Below the pieces are notes generated by a model. That model made no database searches, was not told the origin of the DNA, and saw nothing but the letters and a program-made list of their open reading frames with translations. Source: Riemerella columbina DSM 16469 (GTDB lineage Bacteria > Bacteroidota > Bacteroidia > Flavobacteriales > Weeksellaceae). From it: DNA of 47,533 nucleotides. The stretch's first letter is position 1. The number at the start of each line of letters is the position of its first letter. Shown piece by piece: positions 34,175 to 43,990 of this stretch. The DNA is taken from contig NZ_KB894224.1 of the NCBI RefSeq assembly GCF_000374405.1, positions 1-47,533 of the forward strand, in the 5' to 3' direction. The position numbers were made by a program, and so were the translations under genes.

Positions 34175-35482
34175 ATGAAACTGAAGCATCGAACTTATTT
34201 CATATTATTTAGCGTTTTCTTTGTATTGTTATTGACGGTACAAGGCTATTATGTTTATAACCTCTGGAAATTAAAAGAAGGGGAATTACATAAAGAAATA
34301 TCTGGTAAATTAAAAGACTTAGACAATATAAATTCTTTAAATTTGGTTGAGTTGAGTCGAGACAGTGAACTCACAAAATTAATTAGCGATTATAATATAG
34401 GAAAAACGAGTCTTAAAGAAATTAAATATTTTTTTAGCCAAAAAGAAAAAATAGGACAACCTAAAATACAACGCTATATAGATAGTCTTTTTGCCAATAG
34501 CGATTTTAAAGTGGGGGTTCACAAATTTTATTCTAAGATTTACTATGGGAAGGAGCATCAGTTACTCTTTAATAACCCGATGACGATTTACCAAACCCAA
34601 CCACCAGTAAATAAAGGAACTATTTTTTATTCAGGTAGTTACAAAACAGAATACACTTCCCAAAGCGATGAAGTTACAAAAGACAATTATGAGATATACA
34701 TAGAAGCCTATAGTTGTTCGGTGTATAAAATTTTTAATCTTAATGAAATTTTACTTCGTAGGTTATTGCCACCTATACTATTATCGTTTATGATTTTGGT
34801 AGCGGTATTGGTGTTATTTTTTCTTACGATAAGAAATTTTGAACGCCAAACTAAAGCCATTGCTGTACTTCATGATACGGTGGACACCATTTCTCATGAA
34901 TTTAAAACCCCTGTTTCTACCATGAAGTTTGCCACGAAATTATTGCATACCCAGCAGCCAAATGACCATACATTACTACTTAATAGACAAGTTTTAAAAC
35001 TGGAGTATTTACTGGGAAGATTGCATCAAGACCATTCCGAGCATCAACCTTTTTCAATAGAGAATACGCAATTGTTTTTAAATGATTTTATTGCAACACA
35101 TCCTAATATTAAAATGGAGTATCATATAGGTAGTTCATTTCAGTTGTCGCTCTCTCAAAATGAATTTGAAATCCTTTTATCTAACTTACTAGACAACGCT
35201 ATAAAGTATGGAGGAACTTATATAAAAGTGATTATAAATAAACTTTCTCAAAATGAAGTCTATATCAGTGTAAAAGATAATGGTAGAGGGATTTCGAAAG
35301 ACCATCAAGATAATATTTTTGATAAATTCTATCGCGTATCCGAAGGAAATATACATACAACTAAAGGTTTGGGCATGGGGCTATATATTGTAAAACAATT
35401 GGTTAATCAATACCATGGCGAAATAGAAGTCCATAGTCATCACAAAGGGACAGAGTTTAAAATTAAATTCAAAAACTTATGA
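34175..35482 (+). CDS. sensor histidine kinase
   Basis: 435 aa. Two membrane helices (residues ~8-28 and ~210-230) enclose a periplasmic sensor of ~180 aa with no recognised fold. The H-box TISHEFKTPVSTMKFA has the phospho-acceptor His near residue 240; N-box LLSNLLDNAIKYGG, G1 DNGRGIS and G2 KGLGMGLYIVKQL are all intact. There is no HAMP domain between the second helix and the H-box. Overlaps the response regulator by four bases (ATGA), indicating coupling. Confidence 0.95.
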   Translation: MKLKHRTYFILFSVFFVLLLTVQGYYVYNLWKLKEGELHKEISGKLKDLDNINSLNLVELSRDSELTKLISDYNIGKTSLKEIKYFFSQKEKIGQPKIQRYIDSLFANSDFKVGVHKFYSKIYYGKEHQLLFNNPMTIYQTQPPVNKGTIFYSGSYKTEYTSQSDEVTKDNYEIYIEAYSCSVYKIFNLNEILLRRLLPPILLSFMILVAVLVLFFLTIRNFERQTKAIAVLHDTVDTISHEFKTPVSTMKFATKLLHTQQPNDHTLLLNRQVLKLEYLLGRLHQDHSEHQPFSIENTQLFLNDFIATHPNIKMEYHIGSSFQLSLSQNEFEILLSNLLDNAIKYGGTYIKVIINKLSQNEVYISVKDNGRGISKDHQDNIFDKFYRVSEGNIHTTKGLGMGLYIVKQLVNQYHGEIEVHSHHKGTEFKIKFKNL

Positions 35483-36162
35483 AATACAAAGTCTTATTAG
35501 TAGAAGATGATGAGGATTTTGGGCATGTGCTAAAGCAATATTTGGAGCTTAGCAATTTTGAAGTGTCTTGGTATCAAAATCCAGAAGAGGTGGCGCTGCT
35601 ATTTTCGCATTGGGAATTTCATATAGGGATTTTAGATGTGATGATGCCGAAGATAGATGGTTTTACTTTAGCCCAAACGATTTTAAAAGAAAAGCCACAG
35701 TTTCCATTATTATTTTTAACCGCTAAAAATCAAAAAATTGATCGTATCACTGGACTCAAAATTGGTGCTGAAGATTATTTAGCCAAACCTTGCGAACCCG
35801 AAGAATTGGTACTGAGATTAAATAATATCCTTAAGCGCAGCCGATGGTCTAATCCCCAAGAGCCTATCGCGTTGGGTAGTTATACCTTACACCCCGAAAC
35901 TTATATTTTAGAACACGCTCAACACTCCACTCGATTGACTAAAAAGGAAATACGATTGTTATTATTTTTGCTAAAACACAACCATAGTTTGGTGTCAAAA
36001 GAGGATATTCTCAATCAACTTTGGGAAGAAACCGATTATTTTTCTGGAAGAAGTTTAGATGTATTTATCAGTAGAATAAGAAAATATTTTCAGCACGAGC
36101 CTAAAACCTCAATAGATTCTGTAAGAGGCGTGGGATATCAGGTAGAGATTTTTACGGAATAA
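35479..36162 (+). CDS. OmpR-family response regulator
   Basis: 227 aa. Receiver domain with acidic pocket (EDDED at residues 9-13), phospho-acceptor Asp53 (ILDVMMPKIDGF) and Lys103 (YLAKP). The C-terminal winged helix carries LTKKEIRLLLFLLKHNHSLV and SRIRKYFQ. OmpR-type regulators bind direct repeats of ~10-11 bp, as found at 34107-34135. Partner of the kinase just upstream. Confidence 0.96.
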   Translation: MKYKVLLVEDDEDFGHVLKQYLELSNFEVSWYQNPEEVALLFSHWEFHIGILDVMMPKIDGFTLAQTILKEKPQFPLLFLTAKNQKIDRITGLKIGAEDYLAKPCEPEELVLRLNNILKRSRWSNPQEPIALGSYTLHPETYILEHAQHSTRLTKKEIRLLLFLLKHNHSLVSKEDILNQLWEETDYFSGRSLDVFISRIRKYFQHEPKTSIDSVRGVGYQVEIFTE

Positions 36163-36180
36163 ATTAGTACATTAGTCCAA

Positions 36181-36591
36181 GTGAAAAATTATAAATATAA
36201 AAAAACACTTTGGGTTTTAGACATAAGTATTGCACTTGCAATAGTGTTATGGCTCTACCGAGTATACAATCCCGCTGTTGAGACTTTTTTCCCTGCGTGT
36301 CCTAGTTATACTTGGTTTAAAATCTATTGTCCATTCTGTGGCGGTCAGCGGGCATTGCATCAATTGTTAAATTTCAATTTTATAGCGGCATTGCTGTATA
36401 ATCCTTTGTTTATTATATCCTTACCGTTTGTATTCATTTGGCTCTACAATCTTTTATTTCAAAAAAATATAGGGCAGTCTATTACTAAATACCGTTATTT
36501 TTTAGAAATTATTTTATTGGTCTTGTTGGTATTTACGGTGTTAAGAAATTTGAATTGCGAAGCCGTTTTATTTTTAAGACCATTGCCGTAA
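36181..36591 (+). CDS. DUF2752 membrane protein
   Basis: 136 aa, GTG start at 36181 (no ATG fits; the start is 18 bases after the response regulator). Three hydrophobic segments; the motif CPFCGGQRALHQLLNFNFIA (residues ~47-66) is the signature of DUF2752 proteins, whose function is unknown. The two Cys of CPFCG could bind metal. It is probably transcribed with the two-component genes. Confidence 0.85.
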   Translation: MKNYKYKKTLWVLDISIALAIVLWLYRVYNPAVETFFPACPSYTWFKIYCPFCGGQRALHQLLNFNFIAALLYNPLFIISLPFVFIWLYNLLFQKNIGQSITKYRYFLEIILLVLLVFTVLRNLNCEAVLFLRPLP

Positions 36592-36646
36592 AACATTTTT
36601 TATTTTAGTAAAAAATAGTATCTTTAGGCACTTAAAACAGCGAACT

Positions 36647-38275
36647 ATGGATTTACAGTTTAATAAAAACGAAGATATTAATAAACTCAAACTATCGGAA
36701 ATCAATCAAATTCTAGGTAAGATTAAAGAAGGCGGCGGAAAGAAGAGGCTAGAAAAAATCAGAAGTCAGGGAAAGATGACGGCGCGCGAGCGTATCGACT
36801 ATCTTTTAGATGATAATAAAGACAGTATTGAAATTGGCGCATTTGCAGGATATGAAATGTATGAGGAACATGGCGGTTGTCCAGCAGGCGGTGTGGTGAT
36901 AAAAATGGGCTATGTATCGGGCAGACAATGTTTAGTGGTTGCCAATGATGCTTCAGTAAAAGCAGGGGCATGGTTTCCTATTACGGGAAAAAAGAATTTA
37001 AGAGCCCAAGAAATAGCGATGGAAAATAAACTGCCCATTATCTACTTAGTGGATTCTGCGGGGGTGTATTTACCAATGCAAGACGAAATTTTCCCAGATA
37101 AAGAGCACTTTGGGCGTATTTTCCGAAACAATGCTAAGATGAGTGCGATGGGCATTATCCAAATTTCTGCGGTAATGGGTAGCTGTGTAGCAGGAGGTGC
37201 TTATTTACCTATTATGAGTGATGAAGCGATGATTGTAGATAAAACAGGCTCTATCTTTTTAGCAGGGAGTTATCTTGTAAAAGCGGCGATTGGGGAAAGT
37301 ATTGATAATGAAACTTTAGGTGGCGCTACTACCCATTGTTCTATTTCTGGTGTTACGGATTATAAAGCGAAAGACGATAAAGATGCCCTCGACCGTATTA
37401 AAAATATTATGAAATCTATTGGCGATTATGATAAAGCAGGCTTTGATAGAATAGAAAGTGCCCCACCAAAAGAGAATCCAGAACATATCTTTGGTATTAT
37501 TCCAGCCTCTCGTACGGAGCAATACGATACACACGAAATCATTAAATGCTTAGTCGATAATTCTGAATATGAGGAATACAAAGCCGACTATGGTAAATCT
37601 ATTATCTGTGCCACGGCGAGGATAGATGGCTGGAGTGTAGGGATTGTAGCCAACCAAAGAAAATTAGTAAAAAGTGGCAAAGGCGAGATGCAATTCGGGG
37701 GGGTAATTTACTCGGATTCTGCGGATAAAGCCACACGATTTATTGCTAATTGCAACCAAAGAAAAATTCCATTGGTGTTTTTACAAGATGTAACGGGCTT
37801 TATGGTAGGTTCTAAATCAGAGCATGGCGGGATTATTAAAGATGGGGCTAAAATGGTTAATGCGGTATCAAATTCAGTAGTGCCTAAGTTTACGATTATT
37901 ACAGGAAATTCTTATGGGGCAGGAAATTATGCCATGTGTGGAAAGGCTTACGACCCAAGATTAATAGTAGCATGGCCTTGGGCAGATTTGGCCGTTATGG
38001 GAGGCGCTCAGGCAGCAAAAGTATTGGTTCAAATTCAAGAAAGTACTCTTAAAAAACAAGGTAAAGAAATTACCGAAGAAGAGCATCAAAAAATATTAAA
38101 TGACACTTCTAAAAAATATAAAAAACAAACCGAAGCAACTTATGCTGCTGCAAGAATATGGACAGATGCCATCATCAATCCGCTAGAGACCAGAACATGG
38201 ATTTCTATGGGAATAGAGGCGGCGAACCATGCACCAATTACAGAGCGTTTCAATATGGGCGTGCTTCAAGTGTAA
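36647..38275 (+). CDS. acyl-CoA carboxylase, carboxyltransferase (beta) subunit
   Basis: 542 aa crotonase-fold carboxyltransferase of the propionyl-/methylcrotonyl-CoA carboxylase group. It contains KMTARERIDYLLD, the first oxyanion-hole region VMGSCVAGGAYLPIMSDEAM, and in the C-terminal half FLQDVTGFMVGSKSEHGGII and TGNSYGAGNYAMCGKAYDPR. It moves the carboxyl group from carboxybiotin to an acyl-CoA. The biotin carboxylase/BCCP partner is not nearby, so the exact substrate is open; the sequence looks closest to methylcrotonyl-CoA carboxylase beta (leucine breakdown). Confidence 0.9.
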   Translation: MDLQFNKNEDINKLKLSEINQILGKIKEGGGKKRLEKIRSQGKMTARERIDYLLDDNKDSIEIGAFAGYEMYEEHGGCPAGGVVIKMGYVSGRQCLVVANDASVKAGAWFPITGKKNLRAQEIAMENKLPIIYLVDSAGVYLPMQDEIFPDKEHFGRIFRNNAKMSAMGIIQISAVMGSCVAGGAYLPIMSDEAMIVDKTGSIFLAGSYLVKAAIGESIDNETLGGATTHCSISGVTDYKAKDDKDALDRIKNIMKSIGDYDKAGFDRIESAPPKENPEHIFGIIPASRTEQYDTHEIIKCLVDNSEYEEYKADYGKSIICATARIDGWSVGIVANQRKLVKSGKGEMQFGGVIYSDSADKATRFIANCNQRKIPLVFLQDVTGFMVGSKSEHGGIIKDGAKMVNAVSNSVVPKFTIITGNSYGAGNYAMCGKAYDPRLIVAWPWADLAVMGGAQAAKVLVQIQESTLKKQGKEITEEEHQKILNDTSKKYKKQTEATYAAARIWTDAIINPLETRTWISMGIEAANHAPITERFNMGVLQV

Positions 38276-38315
38276 AAATTTTTGTAAATTTGTAGTTTAA
38301 TCAAAAACTAAAACA

Positions 38316-38942
38316 ATGAAAAAGTGGACACTATTATCGACTTTATTTTGTGCTTTATTATTTAATGCACAATGTACAATTAATGGAAAAAGCACGCTAA
38401 ATATTGGTGAAACAGCTAATTACTCTGTGGATACAGAACTAGCACAATGTACAGATTGTCACCTATGGACTTATGCGGGTAATGGGATTAACCTAGAAGG
38501 GGACACAAGAAAAAATACAGTTACGGTTAGAGGGACTAATGGCGGTCGTGCTGTGGTATCAGTAACTTACCTATCTTCTATGGGTATTTCTCAATGTAGC
38601 AAGAACATTGATGTATTAGCATCTGGGGGGTATGCCGATAACAATGCAGGAAATACAAATCCTAGTCAAGTGAATTGTGATGTGCAGGTGGCTAATTTTA
38701 AAGAGGTAAAAGTAGACGATGGCGTGGTGAGTTTCTTTCCACAGGGTGATAATGGTAATTTTAATTATGAATGGACAGCCCTCTATGTGGATGGCAGTAC
38801 CAAAACTTCTAAAGATAAAGTACCACAATTTACTTTTACACCAAATGTAGGAATATTAAAAATCAGTGCAAAAATTACCTCGAATATTTGCTATAAAACA
38901 TTAAGCAAAACTTATGATGTAAATTATTGGAAGTCTTTTTAA
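38316..38942 (+). CDS. secreted protein of unknown function
   Basis: 208 aa with a signal peptide (LLSTLFCALLFNAQ). The mature part contains two Ig/PKD-like stretches: INGKSTLNIGETANYSVDTE and later FTFTPNVGILKISAKITSN, with six Cys in the mature region that could form disulphides (CTDCHLW). The beginning resembles the PKD-like repeats of Flavobacteriia secreted proteins. No C-terminal T9SS sorting motif is clear. No function assigned. A terminator follows. Confidence 0.8.
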   Translation: MKKWTLLSTLFCALLFNAQCTINGKSTLNIGETANYSVDTELAQCTDCHLWTYAGNGINLEGDTRKNTVTVRGTNGGRAVVSVTYLSSMGISQCSKNIDVLASGGYADNNAGNTNPSQVNCDVQVANFKEVKVDDGVVSFFPQGDNGNFNYEWTALYVDGSTKTSKDKVPQFTFTPNVGILKISAKITSNICYKTLSKTYDVNYWKSF

Positions 38943-38970
38943 TAGTTTAATTTTTTCATTAGTATATTAG

Positions 38971-39002
38971 TCCTCAATAGAATATCTGTTGAGGATTTTT
39001 TT
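38971..39002 (+). terminator. terminator after the secreted protein gene
   Basis: TCCTCAATAG (38971-38980) and CTGTTGAGGA (38986-38995, one G-T pair), then a run of T. Confidence 0.9.
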
Positions 39003-39062
39003 ATTGAATGAGTTTAGATTTTAGAGAGATATTGTTTAAATTGCACTATTATTTTTTATCCT

Positions 39063-42000
39063 ATGAAATATTCTTATAATGCCATCAGTGCCTCGGCAGG
39101 GTCGGGGAAAACCTATACCTTAGCTATGCGGGTACTTGCCATTTGTCTTAAAACGCCTAACTATAAGGAAATCCAACATATATTAGCATTGACTTTTACC
39201 AACAAAGCCGCTAATGAAATGAAAGAGCGTATTCTCTCTTGGCTTGAAAGTTTTACCAAAGACGACTATCAAAATAATGGTGAATTAAAATCCATTCAGA
39301 AGTTTTTAGCGAGTCAAGGTACGCGTTTGAGTTTAGAGGATTTACATCATAGGGCAAAAAAGGTGTTGGATTATATTTTACATCATTATTCTGTACTCAA
39401 TATCAGTACGATAGATAAATTTAATTCTAAGCTGGTTCGTAGTTTTTCCTATGAATTGGGTTTAGCGCAAAATTTTAATCTAGAAATCAATAACGAACCT
39501 TATTTGATAGAAGCAGTAGAGCAATTGCTAGATAAAATTGGGGAAGACCAAAAAGTGTCGGATGCGTTTATGGATTTTGTGACTTATAACTTGGAACAGG
39601 AGGAACGCATCAATGTGAATGAAACGCTATACAGTAGAGCTAAAACTTTTGTAAATGATGTCCACTACGAAGAACTCAAAAAAAATGAAAACTTCGACTG
39701 GGCAGCGTATGAGCAGTTGAAAACTCAATTAAGAAAAGAAATCGAGCAATATAAAACGGAAAGTAAAGCCTTAGTCGCACAAACTTTAGAATTAATAAAG
39801 ACTCAAGGCTTAGAGATTAAAGATTTTCAAGGAGGTGGACAGTCTGGACTGGGCAAATTTTTTAATGATGTATTGATGTATTATCAAGGCTTAAGAGATG
39901 GTTTCCCCATCCCTGCTGATGAAGAAAAAGCTTTAGAACGCTACCAAAAAGGGACCGCGTCCAAAGATGGTGCTATCATTGCAGCCGTAGAGGAAATTTT
40001 ACCCCAATTATTGGACGCCCGACAGCAACTAATCACTTATTATATAGAGTCTGAGAAAAGAGATAAAGTGCTAAAGGAACTATTGCCTTTAAAAATCAAT
40101 AAAGAAATTAGCGAACAATTGGCATTGATTGAAGCAGAAGATGATTTGGTATTGCTCTCTAAGTTTAATATTTTAATTAAAGAAAATCTAAGGACAGAGC
40201 CATCGGCTTTTATATATGAAAAAATAGGAACTAAATTTCATCACTATTTTTTTGATGAATTTCAAGATACTTCCAAATTGCAATGGGAAAATATTTTACC
40301 GCTAAGAGACCATGCGATTTATTCGGAAAATCACAGTTTTACTCTGGTGGGCGACCCTAAGCAAAGCATCTATCGTTTCCGTGGGGGCGATAGTGAACAG
40401 ATGCTGGATATTATCAATAAAACAGAGCCACTTGGAGTAGAAATTAATATAGAAAATTTGGAGTACAATTGGCGAAGTGCAAAGAATATTGTGGATTTTA
40501 ATAATCAGTTGTATGCTTTTATGGCGAAGGATTTATCGCCAGAGCATCATACGCTTTTTGCTGAACATGGAAGACAAACGCCTCAAAAGACGAATTTATT
40601 AGGTCGGGTTAAAGTAAACTTAATTGAATACGACCGTTCTAACTCAGTTTATTTTGATAGTGTAGCAGAGCAGATGCTGATGAATATTAAAGAATGTCTA
40701 GCAAATGGCTTTAACTTTTCGGATATCTGTATTTTGTGTCGTACCAAATCTGAGATTCAAGAATTATCGTTGAGGTTGGGGAAAGAACAATTAGAATATA
40801 AAGGCGAGATGGTTTTCCTTAAAACCCTTTCTGAAAAGGGATTGACATTAGATTTATCCAAAACCCTTTTAGCGGTGATGGATTATTTACGCTGGGAAAA
40901 CGACCGCGATAACCGACAATATTTGGTGAGACTATTGTACCATTTGAATGATTTGGGACGCATTACAATTCAGAATTTTACGGAAGAAACCCTTTCGATT
41001 TTAGAGCATTCTTCGGATTCCGAAGTTTTAAAAATTTTAGACACGCAATTTGGAATACCATTTAGTGCCGAGCATGTGCTCAATTTTAACTTATATAATA
41101 GGATAGAACATTTGGTGAAGGTTTGTTCCGTAGAGGATAAGGAAACCGATTATCTTTTAAATTTCTTAGAAGAAGTTTATGCCTTTACTCAAAATGGGGG
41201 ACGAAACATTAAGGATTTCATCACTTATTGGGATGAGGAAATTCGTTACCACTCGATACAAACTTCTGAAAATATTGATGCCGTTAAAATGATGACCATA
41301 CACTCAGCGAAAGGGCTGGAATACCCCGTTGTATTCTTGCCGATGAAAAACTCGCATAAAGATGGCATGTTCCAAGAATGGTTTTCGGTAGATTATGAGG
41401 ACTTGAAGTCGGTGAATCTGAGCCAATTTAAAAAAGAATTGATTCCTTATGATGAAACCTTGCAGCAATTTTCAGAGGAAAATATCTATCGAAATAAAAT
41501 CGACCGTTTCTGTGTGCAATATGTGGCGACTACTAGACCCGTAGAGCAATTGTTTCTTTACCTTCAAAAACCTAGTAAGCCAGAACATAATAAACTAGAA
41601 CTTTTAGATTTTGTACAACAATGTTCATCAGAAGACCATTTTGATATATATCCAGAAGTAGAAGGCTCATATAAAAAGCAATTGACCGAAAATCATACTT
41701 CAGAAGATTTACAAAAGGAACATATCGCTGCCTTTGGCGATAGAACTCCACATAAAGAGGCTATAAAAATTGCAACCCCTTCAAAACATTATCAAAATAA
41801 GAATGAAAAAGTGAAGCAGGGGATTTTTATTCACGAAATACTGTCTCAAATTTTAACGAAAGATGATATTAAAAAAGTGCTTAACACCTATTTAATCGAA
41901 GGACAAATCAGTAGAGCGGATTACGAGCAAATAAAGCATCAGATAAAAGCGGTGGTAGAACATCCTCAATATGCACCATACTTTGAAGAAGTGGATGAGG

Positions 42001-42200
42001 TAATTAATGAAAGGGATGTTTTGTATAATGGAGCGTTCTATCGTCCAGATAGAATTGTAAGAAAAGGCGAGGGGTATTATATTATAGATTTTAAAACTGG
42101 TGGCGAAGTCAAAAAGAACGAAACTCAGATAGGACATTATAAAACGATTTTAGAATCTATGGGTAAAACAGTTTTGGCAACAGAGATTATTTATCTTTAG
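39063..42200 (+). CDS. UvrD/RecB-like helicase-nuclease (AddA-like)
   Basis: 1045 aa superfamily 1A helicase. Walker A ASAGSGKT at residues 10-17, motif II FFDEFQDTSKLQW, motif III LVGDPKQSIYRFRGGD, motif IV-like NLEYNWRS, motif V VKMMTIHSAKGLEYPVVFLP and motif VI VQYVATTRPVEQLFLYL are all present. The C-terminus keeps a RecB-type nuclease motif (GYYIIDFKTGGE, with an upstream YRPDRIV), so it should process DNA ends for recombination. The usual AddB-like partner is not adjacent in this window. Single-gene unit followed by the tuf promoters. Confidence 0.92.
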   Translation: MKYSYNAISASAGSGKTYTLAMRVLAICLKTPNYKEIQHILALTFTNKAANEMKERILSWLESFTKDDYQNNGELKSIQKFLASQGTRLSLEDLHHRAKKVLDYILHHYSVLNISTIDKFNSKLVRSFSYELGLAQNFNLEINNEPYLIEAVEQLLDKIGEDQKVSDAFMDFVTYNLEQEERINVNETLYSRAKTFVNDVHYEELKKNENFDWAAYEQLKTQLRKEIEQYKTESKALVAQTLELIKTQGLEIKDFQGGGQSGLGKFFNDVLMYYQGLRDGFPIPADEEKALERYQKGTASKDGAIIAAVEEILPQLLDARQQLITYYIESEKRDKVLKELLPLKINKEISEQLALIEAEDDLVLLSKFNILIKENLRTEPSAFIYEKIGTKFHHYFFDEFQDTSKLQWENILPLRDHAIYSENHSFTLVGDPKQSIYRFRGGDSEQMLDIINKTEPLGVEINIENLEYNWRSAKNIVDFNNQLYAFMAKDLSPEHHTLFAEHGRQTPQKTNLLGRVKVNLIEYDRSNSVYFDSVAEQMLMNIKECLANGFNFSDICILCRTKSEIQELSLRLGKEQLEYKGEMVFLKTLSEKGLTLDLSKTLLAVMDYLRWENDRDNRQYLVRLLYHLNDLGRITIQNFTEETLSILEHSSDSEVLKILDTQFGIPFSAEHVLNFNLYNRIEHLVKVCSVEDKETDYLLNFLEEVYAFTQNGGRNIKDFITYWDEEIRYHSIQTSENIDAVKMMTIHSAKGLEYPVVFLPMKNSHKDGMFQEWFSVDYEDLKSVNLSQFKKELIPYDETLQQFSEENIYRNKIDRFCVQYVATTRPVEQLFLYLQKPSKPEHNKLELLDFVQQCSSEDHFDIYPEVEGSYKKQLTENHTSEDLQKEHIAAFGDRTPHKEAIKIATPSKHYQNKNEKVKQGIFIHEILSQILTKDDIKKVLNTYLIEGQISRADYEQIKHQIKAVVEHPQYAPYFEEVDEVINERDVLYNGAFYRPDRIVRKGEGYYIIDFKTGGEVKKNETQIGHYKTILESMGKTVLATEIIYL

Positions 42201-42242
42201 TTTAGAATATGGTTTTATAGCTGATGGTATGGGATGGTATTT

Positions 42243-42272
42243 TTGATTTATGGAAATAAATTTGTATCTTTG
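42243..42272 (+). promoter_or_regulatory. upstream promoter of tuf
   Basis: TTG at 42243-42245, a 19-base spacer and TATCTTTG at 42265-42272 match the consensus exactly, about 160 bases before the tuf start. Confidence 0.75.
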
Positions 42273-42355
42273 TAGTCCTCTTTCATATCGTGAATATAAA
42301 AGTGCTAATTAGCAAAAAATCACTATCAAAATGATAAATTTTGATAAAAATATTT

Positions 42356-42382
42356 TTGTTATAAAAAAAATCACTATATTTG
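42356..42382 (+). promoter_or_regulatory. second promoter of tuf
   Basis: TTG at 42356-42358, a 16-base spacer and TATATTTG at 42375-42382, 47 bases before the ATG. The AAAAAATCACTAT stretch in its spacer repeats one at 42314-42326. Confidence 0.7.
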
Positions 42383-42429
42383 CAGACCGAAAAAGGTTAA
42401 ATATATTAGTAAATTAAATAATTAAAATC

Positions 42430-43617
42430 ATGGCAAAGGAAACGTTTAATCGTAACAAACCGCATTTGAACATTGGTACCATTGGTCACGTTGACCACGG
42501 TAAAACTACTTTGACTGCCGCTATTTCTAAAGTATTGTCAGACAAAGGTCTTGCACAAGTAAAAGATTTCTCTTCTATTGACTCTGCTCCAGAGGAAAAA
42601 GAAAGAGGTATTACTATCAACACTGCTCACATTGAGTATGAAACTGAAAACAGACACTACGCTCACGTAGACTGTCCTGGTCACGCTGACTATGTAAAGA
42701 ACATGGTAACTGGTGCTGCGCAGATGGATGGTGCTATCTTAGTAGTAGCTGCTACTGATGGTCCTATGCCTCAAACAAGAGAGCATATCTTATTATGTCG
42801 TCAGGTAAATGTACCTAGAATTGTTGTTTTCATGAACAAAGTAGATATGGTAGATGACCCAGAATTATTAGAACTTGTAGAATTAGAGGTTAGAGATCTT
42901 CTTTCTACTTATGAATACGATGGTGATAACTCTCCAGTAATTCAAGGTTCTGCTTTAGGTGCACTTAATGGTGAAGCTAAATGGGTAGAAACTGTTGATG
43001 CTTTAATGGATGCAGTAGATACTTGGATTGAGCAACCAGTAAGAGATCAGGATAAGCCATTCTTGATGCCAATTGAAGATGTATTCTCTATTACAGGTAG
43101 AGGTACTGTAGCAACTGGTAGAATTGAATCAGGTGTAATCAACAGTGGTGAGCCAGTAGATATCGTAGGTATGGGAGATGAAAAATTAACATCTACTGTA
43201 ACTGGGGTTGAAATGTTTAGAAAAATCTTAGATAGAGGTGAAGCTGGAGATAATGTAGGATTACTTCTTAGAGGTATTGAAAAGACTGATATCAAGAGAG
43301 GTATGGTTATCGCTAAGCAAGGTTCTGTAACTCCACACAAAAAATTCAAAGCAGAGGTTTATATCCTTTCTAAAGAAGAAGGTGGTCGTCACACACCGTT
43401 CCATAACAAATACCGTCCTCAGTTCTATGTAAGAACAACTGACGTTACAGGTGAGATCTTCTTACCAGAAGGTGTAGAAATGGTAATGCCAGGTGATAAC
43501 TTAACTATTACTGTAGAATTACTTCAACCAATTGCTCTTAACGTAGGTCTTAGATTTGCGATCAGAGAAGGTGGTAGAACTGTAGGTGCTGGTCAGGTTA
43601 CTGAAATCTTAGACTAA
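42430..43617 (+). CDS. tuf: translation elongation factor Tu
   Basis: 395 aa GTPase that brings aminoacyl-tRNA to the ribosome. G1 GHVDHGKT (residues 19-26), G2 region [18 protein letters not shown]3 [12 protein letters not shown] and G4 NKVDMVD are present, and domains II and III are full length. It leads the unit tuf-tRNA(Trp)-secE-nusG common in Bacteroidota. Codons are of the highly expressed type. Confidence 0.99.
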   Translation: MAKETFNRNKPHLNIGTIGHVDHGKTTLTAAISKVLSDKGLAQVKDFSSIDSAPEEKERGITINTAHIEYETENRHYAHVDCPGHADYVKNMVTGAAQMDGAILVVAATDGPMPQTREHILLCRQVNVPRIVVFMNKVDMVDDPELLELVELEVRDLLSTYEYDGDNSPVIQGSALGALNGEAKWVETVDALMDAVDTWIEQPVRDQDKPFLMPIEDVFSITGRGTVATGRIESGVINSGEPVDIVGMGDEKLTSTVTGVEMFRKILDRGEAGDNVGLLLRGIEKTDIKRGMVIAKQGSVTPHKKFKAEVYILSKEEGGRHTPFHNKYRPQFYVRTTDVTGEIFLPEGVEMVMPGDNLTITVELLQPIALNVGLRFAIREGGRTVGAGQVTEILD

Positions 43618-43636
43618 GATCTATAAATTATAACTT

Positions 43637-43672
43637 AAAGCTTCCGTATGGATTCTATTCTTCGGGAGCTTT
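43637..43672 (+). terminator. hairpin between tuf and tRNA-Trp
   Basis: AAAGCTTCCG (43637-43646) and CGGGAGCTTT (43663-43672) pair with one G-T and extend by TT/AA. The following TTAATTAAC is a weak U-run, so it probably attenuates readthrough from tuf into tRNA-Trp and secE. Confidence 0.65.
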
Positions 43673-43680
43673 AATTAACT

Positions 43681-43751
43681 ACGGGCATCGTCCAATGGTA
43701 GGATACCGGTCTCCAAAACCGTTGATCTGGGTTCGAATCCTAGTGCCCGTG
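43681..43751 (+). tRNA. tRNA-Trp (anticodon CCA)
   Basis: Acceptor stem ACGGGCA/TGCCCGT, D-arm GTCC/GGAT, anticodon loop CTCCAAA with CCA, T-arm CTGGG-TTCGAAT-CCTAG. The first anticodon-stem pair is a C/T mismatch. A tRNA-Trp between tuf and secE is the usual Bacteroidota order. Confidence 0.95.
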
Positions 43752-43764
43752 CAAATTTAATCAA

Positions 43765-43968
43765 ATGAGTTTAGTAAGTTTTTTAAAAGATTCTTATATT
43801 GAGTTTAAAGATAAAGTAGAGTGGCCTAAATGGCCAAGTTTACAGTCTTCTACTGCGATTGTAGCTATTTCTACGCTTATACTATCCATATTTACATTTG
43901 GTGTAGATACTTTTTTCAGTAGATTAATCAATAATACTTTTAGTATACTTATCAACTTGTTTAATTAA
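43765..43968 (+). CDS. secE: preprotein translocase subunit SecE
   Basis: 67 aa, one membrane helix (IVAISTLILSIFTFGVDTFF) preceded by the amphipathic EFKDKVEWPKWPSLQSS, the SecE hallmark. It stabilises SecY in the Sec translocon. Located between tRNA-Trp and nusG as expected. Confidence 0.95.
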   Translation: MSLVSFLKDSYIEFKDKVEWPKWPSLQSSTAIVAISTLILSIFTFGVDTFFSRLINNTFSILINLFN

Positions 43969-43990
43969 TACAATAAAAATAATTCTCCCA

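Noticed and set aside
36595-36616. A/T-only hairpin after the DUF2752 gene as a terminator
   Set aside because: ATTTTTTA/TAAAAAAT is an 8-bp stem made only of A-T pairs; too weak to claim in AT-rich DNA.
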